A program made the position numbers and the translations under genes. The notes beneath the pieces are model-generated. The model was not told the origin of the DNA. It did no database searches and worked only from the letters and a program-made list of their open reading frames with translations. Source: Rhodobacterales bacterium UBA5972 (GTDB taxonomy: Bacteria > Pseudomonadota > Alphaproteobacteria > Rhodobacterales > Rhodobacteraceae). From it: a stretch of 7,227 bases of DNA. This document shows positions 1-6,174 of the stretch, piece after piece. The number at the start of each line of letters is the position of its first letter. Within the stretch, counting starts at the first letter, position 1. Where the stretch lies: positions 8,528 through 15,754 of the forward strand of contig DJBQ01000182.1 of assembly GCA_002430125.1 (NCBI GenBank), written 5' to 3'.

Positions 1-1
1 G

Positions 2-958
2 GAAAACGATTATCAAGCCGCGAGATCTGGCGGCTTATCCGAGCTTGCGACCGAAGAAACCCGTTTCAGCAAATGCGACAATTGCGGCGCTGAGATCGAG
101 TTTTCCGAGGAAGTCCATGCAACTGAATGCGCGTTTTGTGCCGCCCCGCTTGTAACTGATACGGGCACCCATCGTCGCCTAAAACCGGCGGCCCTGCTGC
201 CCTTCAAGCTCGACGAAAAAGCCGCGCGCACAGCGATGACCAACTGGTTGGGCAAGCTGTGGTTTGCCCCCAATGGCCTACAAGAATACGCCCGCAAAGG
301 TCGCGCATTAAACGGCATCTACTCGCCGTTCTGGACTTATGACGCCGACACCAAAAGCCGATATTCCGGCCAGCGCGGCGACGCTTATTACGTCACCCGC
401 ACCGTCACCGTGCAGGAAAATGGCAAAAGCGTGCAGCGCCAGCAACAGGAACGCCGCATCCGGTGGTCCGCCAAATCGGGACGCGTCGCGCGGTTTTTTG
501 ACGATATTCTAGTGCTTGCGACCACCTCACTGCCGAAATCCTATACCGACGCGCTTGAGCCGTGGGACTTGTCAGCCCTCGTGCCTTACCAGCCTGATTA
601 CCTCGCTGGTTTTCGCGCCGAAGGCTATACGATCACCCTTGCGCAAGGCTATGACGAGGCGCGCAACATCATGGATCACCAGATCGACCGCGATGTTCGC
701 AGCGATATTGGCGGCGACGAACAGCAGGTAGACCGGATCGACACAACAGTCAGCGACATCACGTTCAAGCATATCCTGCTGCCGATCTGGACAGCCGTCT
801 ACAAATACCGCGGCAAAACTTTTCGGTTTGTGGTCAATGGTCAAACCGGCACGGTCAAGGGCCAACGCCCGTGGTCTTGGGTCAAAATCACCTTTGCGGT
901 GATTGCCGGCGCAATCATTGCAGGCGTAATCGGCTATATATTGTCGCAAAACCAATAG
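2..958 (+). CDS. Zinc-ribbon protein with C-terminal membrane anchor (5' partial)
   Basis: The reading frame is open from the left edge to a TAG at 956-958, giving 318 visible residues; the true start lies upstream. Two CxxC pairs (Cys codons at 74, 83, 128 and 137) form a zinc ribbon. A long soluble region follows, with motifs I recognise from a conserved Rhodobacterales family: WFAPNGLQEYARKGR, RVARFFDDILVL, ALEPWDLSAL and DITFKHILLPIW. The last 25 or so residues hold one hydrophobic segment (FAVIAGAIIAGVIGYIL), so a C-terminal membrane anchor is likely. From memory, relatives are about 370 residues long with another zinc ribbon at the N-terminus, and are often mislabelled as primosomal protein N' / superfamily II helicase. 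No Walker or helicase motif is visible here, so that label should not be used. Function is unknown. An internal ATG at 236 would drop the zinc ribbon and is not the start. Confidence 0.85.
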   Translation, partial: ENDYQAARSGGLSELATEETRFSKCDNCGAEIEFSEEVHATECAFCAAPLVTDTGTHRRLKPAALLPFKLDEKAARTAMTNWLGKLWFAPNGLQEYARKGRALNGIYSPFWTYDADTKSRYSGQRGDAYYVTRTVTVQENGKSVQRQQQERRIRWSAKSGRVARFFDDILVLATTSLPKSYTDALEPWDLSALVPYQPDYLAGFRAEGYTITLAQGYDEARNIMDHQIDRDVRSDIGGDEQQVDRIDTTVSDITFKHILLPIWTAVYKYRGKTFRFVVNGQTGTVKGQRPWSWVKITFAVIAGAIIAGVIGYILSQNQ

Positions 959-988
959 ATAGCTTTCAGACTTGCATGCCTGCCTAGC

Positions 989-1005
989 CCGGTGAAAGAT
1001 ACCGG
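989..1005 (+). other. Small inverted repeat in the leader of the flavoenzyme gene
   Basis: CCGGT (989-993) and ACCGG (1001-1005) are perfect 5-bp arms around a 7-nt loop, in the 65-bp gap between the zinc-ribbon gene and the flavoenzyme. No T-run follows, so it is not a convincing intrinsic terminator. It could be a weak leader hairpin or simply chance. Confidence 0.2.
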
Positions 1006-1009
1006 CGTC

Positions 1010-1016
1010 AAAGGAG
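1010..1016 (+). promoter_or_regulatory. Strong ribosome binding site for the flavoenzyme
   Basis: AAAGGAG lies 7 nt upstream of the ATG at 1024 and fixes that start. Both the match to the anti-Shine-Dalgarno sequence and the spacing are near ideal. Confidence 0.75.
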
Positions 1017-1023
1017 CCTTGCT

Positions 1024-3060
1024 ATGTCCACAGATCCGTTGCTGCAACCTTACAAATTGAAACATCTGACACTGAAAAACCGGATCATGACCACTCCGCA
1101 TGAACCGTCTTATGCCGAAGATGGCATGCCGAAAGACCGCTATCGTGCCTATCATGTGGAACGCGCCAAAGCCGGGATCGCGATGACTATGACCGCCGGT
1201 TCTGCCGCCGTCAGCAAGGACAGCCCACCGGCCTTCAACAATATTCTGGCCTATAAAGACGAAGTCGTCCCGTGGATGGCGAAAATCGCCGATGAATGCC
1301 ACGCACTTGACTGTGCGGTGATGATCCAGCTGACCCACCTTGGGCGTCGCACCGGTTGGAGCAAAGGCGACTGGTTGCCGGTTGTCGCCCCCGGCCCATC
1401 CCGTGAACCGGCGCATCGTGCCTTCCCTAAGCAGATGGAAGACTGGGATATCAGCCGCGTCATCACCGATTTCGCCGATGCCGCTGAGAGGATGCAGGCC
1501 GCCGGTCTTGATGGCGTTGAATTCATGGTGCACGGCCATTTGGGCGACCAGTTTATGTCGCCGTTAACCAACGCGATGGATGCTCCGTGGGGCGGTGGAC
1601 TGGATCAGCGTATGGCCTTTCCCATGGCGGTTCTAAGCGAAATGCGCAAACGCGTGGGCGACAAGTTTATTATTGGCGTGCGCTTTGCGGCGGACGAGGC
1701 TCAAGACGGCGGGATATCCGCCAAAGAAGGGTTGGACATGGCCGCCCGGTTCCGCGATTGCGGCATGGTCGATTACCTGAACGTCAACCGCGGCCGCATT
1801 CATACCGACCCGGCGATGACCGATATGATCCCGGTCCAGGGTATGAAATCAGCGCCGCACCTGGATTTCGCCGGTGAAGTGCGCCGGATCAGCGGTATGC
1901 CGACTTTCCACGCCAGCCGTATTCCTGACGTGGCCACCGCCCGCCACGCAGTTGCAACGGGTCTGCTTGACATGGTCGGCATGACCCGCGCCCATATGGC
2001 CGATCCTTATATTGTCACCAAAATCCGCGAAGGCCGCGAACAGGATATCCGCCCCTGCGTTGGGGCAACCTATTGTCTTGACAGGATTTATCAGGGGGGT
2101 GAGGCCCTGTGCATCCATAACCCCTCCACCGGTCGCGAACTGACGATGCCGCATATCCTGTCGCCAGCTTTACGCCAAAAATCAGTGGTGATCGTCGGCG
2201 CAGGCCCTGCCGGAATGGAGGCCGCCCGTGTCGCCGCCGAACGTGGCCACCGCGTCACGGTGTTCGAGGCCGCAGACCAACCCGGCGGCCAAATTCGCCT
2301 GACCGCCCAAACCCCTAGACGCCGCGAGATGATCGGTATTATCGACTGGCGCATGGCGCAGTGTACCGCCCGCGACGTGGATTTCCGCTTTAACAGCTGG
2401 GCCGAAGCTGAAGACGTCACGGCCCTGAACCCCGATGTGATAATCGTCGCCACAGGCGGTCTGCCGCATACCGAAATTCTTGAACACGGTAACGATCTTG
2501 TCGCCTCGGCCTGGGATATCCTGTCAGGTGACGTCAAACCGGGTCGTGATGTGCTGATCTATGACGACGCAGGCGACCACCCCGCCTTACAAGCCGCCGG
2601 TTTGATTGCAGCAACCGGGGCCAAAGTGGAGATCATGACCCGCGACCGGGCCTTTTCGCCGGACGTGATGGCAATGAATCTGGTGCCATACATGCGCGAC
2701 TTGCAAGCCAAAGACACCACCTTCACGGTCACATGGCGTCTCTGTGCGGTTGCGCGGCACGGCAACCGTTTGAAGGCAGTTCTGGGCACCGATTATTCCG
2801 ATCACCGCCGCGAAAAAGACTATGACCAGATAATCGTCAACCACGGCACCATGCCGCTGGATCAGCTTTATTTCGCCCTGAAACCCCTGTCGCGCAATCT
2901 TGGCGAGGTCGATCATCCGGCCCTGATCGCTGGTAATCCGCAAACCATTGCAACCAACCCTGAAGGATCCTTTCAATTGTTTCGCATTGGCGACGCTGTT
3001 TCCGCGCGCAACACCCATGCTGCGATTTACGATGCATTTCGCCTGCTCAAGGATATCTGA
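1024..3060 (+). CDS. FMN/FAD/Fe-S amine oxidoreductase, StcD (N-methylproline demethylase)-like
   Basis: This 678-residue protein is built like trimethylamine dehydrogenase (TMADH) and 2,4-dienoyl-CoA reductase. Residues 1-340 or so form the FMN TIM barrel (LKNRIMTTPHEP near 17-28, H170/H172, R220 in GVRFAADE). An iron-sulfur segment follows (C345, C351, C363), then a nucleotide-binding half with GAGPAG at 392-397, ATGG at 476-479 and a C-terminal FRIGDA with G656-D657. The family oxidises amines or enoyl-CoAs, passing electrons from FMN through [4Fe-4S]. The best specific match I recall is the roseobacter/rhizobial N-methylproline demethylase group of proline-betaine catabolism (N-methylproline to proline plus formaldehyde). 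That substrate is inferred. Two departures from TMADH stand out: Ala348 replaces a cluster cysteine, and Glu27 sits where TMADH has Cys30, so FMN should not be covalently bound. The gene is probably co-transcribed with the ProC-like gene 1 nt downstream. Confidence 0.85.
   Translation: MSTDPLLQPYKLKHLTLKNRIMTTPHEPSYAEDGMPKDRYRAYHVERAKAGIAMTMTAGSAAVSKDSPPAFNNILAYKDEVVPWMAKIADECHALDCAVMIQLTHLGRRTGWSKGDWLPVVAPGPSREPAHRAFPKQMEDWDISRVITDFADAAERMQAAGLDGVEFMVHGHLGDQFMSPLTNAMDAPWGGGLDQRMAFPMAVLSEMRKRVGDKFIIGVRFAADEAQDGGISAKEGLDMAARFRDCGMVDYLNVNRGRIHTDPAMTDMIPVQGMKSAPHLDFAGEVRRISGMPTFHASRIPDVATARHAVATGLLDMVGMTRAHMADPYIVTKIREGREQDIRPCVGATYCLDRIYQGGEALCIHNPSTGRELTMPHILSPALRQKSVVIVGAGPAGMEAARVAAERGHRVTVFEAADQPGGQIRLTAQTPRRREMIGIIDWRMAQCTARDVDFRFNSWAEAEDVTALNPDVIIVATGGLPHTEILEHGNDLVASAWDILSGDVKPGRDVLIYDDAGDHPALQAAGLIAATGAKVEIMTRDRAFSPDVMAMNLVPYMRDLQAKDTTFTVTWRLCAVARHGNRLKAVLGTDYSDHRREKDYDQIIVNHGTMPLDQLYFALKPLSRNLGEVDHPALIAGNPQTIATNPEGSFQLFRIGDAVSARNTHAAIYDAFRLLKDI
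3049..3053 (+). promoter_or_regulatory. Ribosome binding site deciding the ProC-like start
   Basis: AAGGA lies inside the last codons of the flavoenzyme gene, 8 nt before the ATG at 3062. It supports that ATG over an in-frame ATG at 2948, which would add 38 residues overlapping the upstream gene. The protein starting at 3062 opens directly with the expected beta-strand and glycine motif (MRIGFLGTG). Confidence 0.7.
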
Positions 3061-3061
3061 T

Positions 3062-3817
3062 ATGCGGATCGGTTTTCTTGGCACTGGCACGATCACTTCA
3101 GCCGTTGTCACAGGGATTGCAGCCGATGCTCACACCATCACAATCTCACGGCGCAACCCGAACCGATCGACGGATTTGGCGGCAAGGTTTGGCAATGTCA
3201 GTGTTGCCGAAAACCAGCAAGTTGTGAGCCAAAGCGACCTTATCCTTGTGGGATTAATGGCCCAAACCGCCCGCGAAATTTTGCCCACACTTACTTTCCG
3301 GCCCGACCAGATCGTCGCATCCTTTATGGCCGATATGCCGCTTGCGGAATGTGCGGCACTGATTACCCCCGCCAAGGCCGAAGCGATTGTGATCCCGTTC
3401 CCCGCCATCGCCCATGGCGGTTCGCCTGTTCTGATCTGCCCGCCCTCGCGGGTATTGGCGCAGGTTTTTGGGGTTTCAAACCACGTCGTTCCTTTGACGA
3501 ACGAGACCGCTCTGACCACCTATATGGCCGCTCAGGCGCTGCTGTCGCCGGTTGCCAAACTGCTGGCAGAAACCGCTGACTGGATGGCGACGCGCACAGG
3601 CGACCAAGCAGGGGCCGAACGGTTTTTACGCATTCTGATCGGCGGCGCGCTGACAGCCGCCAATTATAATCAGCCCAGCGCTTTGCGGGCCTTGCTGAAT
3701 GACCTTAATACCGAAGGCGGCCTCAACGCGGAACTCAGGGAGTTTTTCGCCGCCAAAGGGGTGTTTGATGAATTGATCCAAGGGCTTGACCAGCTGGAAC
3801 GCCGCTTAAAACTCTAA
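3062..3817 (+). CDS. Divergent pyrroline-5-carboxylate reductase-like (ProC-like) oxidoreductase
   Basis: The product is 251 residues, shorter than typical ProC at about 270. The N-terminal Rossmann fold opens at MRIGFLGTGTITSAV (G7, G9), followed by SRR at 29-31, whose arginines suit binding of the NADPH 2'-phosphate. The C-terminal helical half carries LNTEGGLNAELRE (T217, G219-G220) where classic ProC has an SPGGTT motif. The classic ALSGSGPAY segment is absent. Standard ProC makes proline from pyrroline-5-carboxylate using NAD(P)H. Membership in the ProC/F420-type reductase superfamily is well supported, but that exact substrate is not. The gene begins 1 nt after the flavoenzyme stop codon, so translational coupling and a shared substrate are likely. 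I recall similar short ProC-like proteins in roseobacters. A role reducing a cyclic imine derived from the flavoenzyme substrate is inference. Confidence 0.8.
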   Translation: MRIGFLGTGTITSAVVTGIAADAHTITISRRNPNRSTDLAARFGNVSVAENQQVVSQSDLILVGLMAQTAREILPTLTFRPDQIVASFMADMPLAECAALITPAKAEAIVIPFPAIAHGGSPVLICPPSRVLAQVFGVSNHVVPLTNETALTTYMAAQALLSPVAKLLAETADWMATRTGDQAGAERFLRILIGGALTAANYNQPSALRALLNDLNTEGGLNAELREFFAAKGVFDELIQGLDQLERRLKL

Positions 3818-3832
3818 CCGCAACCCACCGAT

Positions 3833-5038
3833 TTACCGACGCCACACGTCGCGCAATACCGGCACCATCATCGCTAAGCCGGCAAGGCTGGTGAAAATCA
3901 GCGTCCCCTCAAGGCCAATCCATTCCGCCATACCGCCCGAAACCACCGCGCCGATTGCCGCCGCGCCGATACCAACCATGATCCACAAGCTCATCACCCG
4001 GCCACGCAACTCATCTGCCAGACCGATCTGTATGGCGGTTTGCATCGAAACCCCGGTATTGGTCGCAACGAAACCCAGCAACGCAACCAATCCAAGTGCC
4101 ACCGGCCACGATCCGGTCAGGCCCAATGCCGCGACAACCATTGTCCCCAGCACCGCCGTAAGCACCGCGTGAATTGGCAGTCGCCCACCCATCTGCGCCG
4201 GAAGAAACGCTTTGGACAATCCTGCCAGCAATGCTCCGGCACCGGCCGCTGACGTCAGTAAACCAAGCCCCGGTGCACCGCGATCAAAGACGCCATCCGC
4301 CAGAACCGGCAGAATTTCGAGGACACCCCGTACCACGAAGGCGTTGATGCCGGTCAGCAACACGGCCTGCCGGATCAAGGGCGTTCGAAACGTATGCCCC
4401 AACCCTTCGCGCATCGCCATCAGGAAAGGTTCGGGCTTGGAAGCCTCGTTCGCCCGCGGGCGCGGATTAAGGGTCGTCAGCGCCAAAACGAAGGGCAAAT
4501 AACACAGCGCCTGCAACGTCAGCGCCGCACCCACACCCCAATGCGCGATCATCAGACCACCCAAGGCCGGGCCTGTAAGTCGCGCCAGATTAAAGTTCAC
4601 CGCCGCCAGCGAAATAACCGAGGCGACGTCCGCCTTTGCCACCAACCTTGGCGCCAAGGACATGCGAACCGGACTGTAAGCCGCATCAATCGCCCCGGCC
4701 AGAATCGCGAAGATCAGCAGTAGTTCTGGCCCCAACCATCCGGCAAGGTAGACTGTCAGCAAAAGGCAGGCCGACACCAAAAGGCTTGATTGCGCCAAAA
4801 CCGCAATCGGCTTTAACCGAACCCGATCCGCAAAAACCCCGAAAAACGGCCCCAGAAACATCGTCGGCGCATAGTTGAGGAAGGCTACCAAACCGACAAA
4901 GGCCGCAGAACCGGTCAGATCCCACGCCAGCCAGCCAATTGTGATGCGCTGAATCCAATAGCCGTTCAGCGCAAAAATATTGCCCGACATATAGGCCCTG
5001 AAGTCGCGCGACTTCAGGGCGGAAATATTCATCGCCAT
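3833..5038 (-). CDS. MFS transporter, EntS/MFS_3-like exporter family
   Basis: This 401-residue, very hydrophobic protein has about 12 predicted membrane segments. The N-terminus (ALKSRDFRAYMSGN) and the motif A loop G67-xxx-D71-R72-xxx-K76 (GVFADRVRLK) between helices 2 and 3 are typical of the major facilitator superfamily, in the subgroup with enterobactin exporter EntS. It should act in the inner membrane as a proton-coupled exporter, substrate unknown. The chosen ATG at 5038 has AGGA 10 nt upstream (minus-strand sense, 5049-5052). A second ATG two codons later (M3) would be 16 nt from it and is less likely. The gene lies 55 bp downstream of qor on the same strand, so co-transcription is plausible. 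It ends 15 bp from the convergent ProC-like gene. A perfect 26-bp palindrome lies within codons 7-15. Confidence 0.88.
   Translation of the reverse strand: MAMNISALKSRDFRAYMSGNIFALNGYWIQRITIGWLAWDLTGSAAFVGLVAFLNYAPTMFLGPFFGVFADRVRLKPIAVLAQSSLLVSACLLLTVYLAGWLGPELLLIFAILAGAIDAAYSPVRMSLAPRLVAKADVASVISLAAVNFNLARLTGPALGGLMIAHWGVGAALTLQALCYLPFVLALTTLNPRPRANEASKPEPFLMAMREGLGHTFRTPLIRQAVLLTGINAFVVRGVLEILPVLADGVFDRGAPGLGLLTSAAGAGALLAGLSKAFLPAQMGGRLPIHAVLTAVLGTMVVAALGLTGSWPVALGLVALLGFVATNTGVSMQTAIQIGLADELRGRVMSLWIMVGIGAAAIGAVVSGGMAEWIGLEGTLIFTSLAGLAMMVPVLRDVWRR
4995..5020. repeat. Perfect 26-bp palindrome inside the 5' end of the MFS gene
   Basis: GCCCTGAAGTC and GACTTCAGGGC flank a central GCGC, and the whole 26 bp equals its own reverse complement. 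It covers nucleotides 19-44 of the MFS reading frame (residues A7 to A15). In the transcript it could form an 11-bp hairpin with a 4-nt loop just downstream of the start codon. In DNA it could be a symmetric protein-binding site. The coded peptide (LKSRDFR) is typical of MFS N-termini, so coding constraint explains some of the sequence but not the perfect symmetry. Confidence 0.9.
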
Positions 5039-5093
5039 CGGGCAGATATCCTAGTCATTGAACACCGCAGCTGCTGGTTGATTTTCACGTTCC

Positions 5094-6077
5094 TTAAACC
5101 GTCAAAACCGTCGCACCGGTCGTGGCACGGCCTTCCAGCGCGCGGTGGGCGTCGGCCACATCGGCCAAAGCAAACCGCTGGTCGATCCGTATCTTAACGG
5201 CACCCGACGTGACTTTCTCGAACAACTCGCGTGCCATTTGCTGGCAAGTTTCATGATCCGCAATATGGGTAAACAAAGTCGGACGAGTGATCTTGATCGA
5301 CCCTTTGGCCCCTAATATCCCCACATCCATCGGCGGCACTTTCCCCGAGGCATTGCCGAACGTGATCATCATGCCAAGTGGTTTCAGGCAATCAAGTGAT
5401 CCGTCAAACGTGTCTTTGCCAACGGAATCCATCACAACATCGACACCCTTACCGCCGGTAATTTCCTTGACCCGCGCCACAAAATCTTCGGTACGGTAAT
5501 TGATCACATGGGTCGCGCCATGCGCCTTAGCCAGCGCGCATTTCGCGTCTGACCCAGCGGTACCAATCAAATTGATGCCTTCATCGCGCGCCCATTGGCA
5601 GGCAATCAGCCCAACACCGCCAGCCGCCGCATGAAACAGCACCCAATCGCCCTTCTTGATCGGGGTGGTGCGCCTGAACAGATATTGAACGGTCATCCCC
5701 TTCAACATCATCGCTGCCCCTTCGTCGAACGAAATGCCGTCCGGCAACGGGCAGACCTGACTTGCAGGCATCACCCGCGCCGCACAATAAGCCCCCGGCG
5801 GCATCGCGGCATAGGCCACGCGGTCGCCTGCCTTAAGGTGCGTAACACCCTCGCCAATCGCCTCGACCACACCAGCGGCCTCCATGCCCAGCGCTGCTGG
5901 TAAGGCCAAGGGATAAAGTCCAGAGCGCTGATAACAATCAATAAAGTTCAGACCACAAGCCCTATGGCTGATCCTGATTTCGCCTTTGCCCGGCTCCCCG
6001 ACAGGCCGATCCGCAAGCGTCATCACTTCAGGGCCACCAAAGGCCTCAATCACCACTGTCTGTGCGCTGTTCGTCAT
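5094..6077 (-). CDS. qor: NADPH:quinone oxidoreductase (zeta-crystallin type)
   Basis: At 327 residues it matches the length of E. coli Qor and is similar to it throughout. It belongs to the zinc-independent quinone reductase branch of the medium-chain dehydrogenase superfamily and should be a soluble NADPH-dependent reductase of quinones or other reactive carbonyl electrophiles. Visible signatures include N44-F-I-D47-x-Y49 and GLYP of the substrate pocket, the conserved LKGMTVQYLFR near 125-135, the NADPH loop A151-A-G-G-V-G156 within HAAAGGVGLIACQWA, VINYR, DSVGKDTFDGSLDCL and an ITRPTLF segment. The zinc-binding cysteines of alcohol dehydrogenases are absent. The start at 6077 has GGAG 8 nt upstream in minus-strand sense. 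It precedes the MFS gene by 55 bp on the same strand and is divergent from the phosphodiesterase gene. Confidence 0.93.
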   Translation of the reverse strand: MTNSAQTVVIEAFGGPEVMTLADRPVGEPGKGEIRISHRACGLNFIDCYQRSGLYPLALPAALGMEAAGVVEAIGEGVTHLKAGDRVAYAAMPPGAYCAARVMPASQVCPLPDGISFDEGAAMMLKGMTVQYLFRRTTPIKKGDWVLFHAAAGGVGLIACQWARDEGINLIGTAGSDAKCALAKAHGATHVINYRTEDFVARVKEITGGKGVDVVMDSVGKDTFDGSLDCLKPLGMMITFGNASGKVPPMDVGILGAKGSIKITRPTLFTHIADHETCQQMARELFEKVTSGAVKIRIDQRFALADVADAHRALEGRATTGATVLTV

Positions 6078-6174
6078 AGCATTCTCCGTTCGGTTTTTTG
6101 GATTTAACCAAACCTAATCGGAAACCTTTGCAAGCAAAACCGAATTCAGCAAGAATGGTAACAAAGGAAGGTAA
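6078..6174. promoter_or_regulatory. Divergent intergenic region between qor and the phosphodiesterase gene
   Basis: This 97-bp gap is richer in A/T than its surroundings and must hold the promoters, or the ends of leaders, for both divergent genes. It contains the small inverted repeat TTTGC-AA-GCAAA at 6127-6138 and a looser one at 6092-6114 (GGTTTTTTGG and CCAAACC). On the + strand, TTGCAA (6128) and AAGAAT (6151) sit 17 bp apart as a weak -35/-10 candidate. AAGGAAGG at 6164-6171 is the ribosome binding site for the gene starting at 6175. No promoter here is strong enough to assign firmly. Confidence 0.4.

Noticed and set aside
934..1539. Open minus-strand frame of 201 codons opposite the zinc-ribbon gene end and flavoenzyme start
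   Set aside because: It lies antisense to strongly recognisable proteins, its composition is low in family-like motifs, and no ribosome binding site was noted. It is a shadow of codon bias.
2948..3061. In-frame upstream extension of the ProC-like gene to an ATG at 2948
   Set aside because: It would overlap the flavoenzyme by 113 nt, and the added residues do not look like a ProC N-terminus. The ATG at 3062 has a good ribosome binding site and starts exactly at the Rossmann strand.
2587..3111. Open minus-strand frame of 174 codons opposite the flavoenzyme 3' end
   Set aside because: It is antisense to the well-supported flavoenzyme and the ProC-like start, and its translation resembles no family I know.
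3837..3851. CGACG / CGTCG hairpin at the 3' end of the MFS gene, as a terminator
   Set aside because: The stem is only 5 bp, lies inside coding sequence and lacks a T-run in either direction.
5066..5080. Near-palindrome around GCAGCTGC in the qor-MFS gap
   Set aside because: It is only 8 bp when perfect and needs a bulge to extend, so it is within chance expectation.
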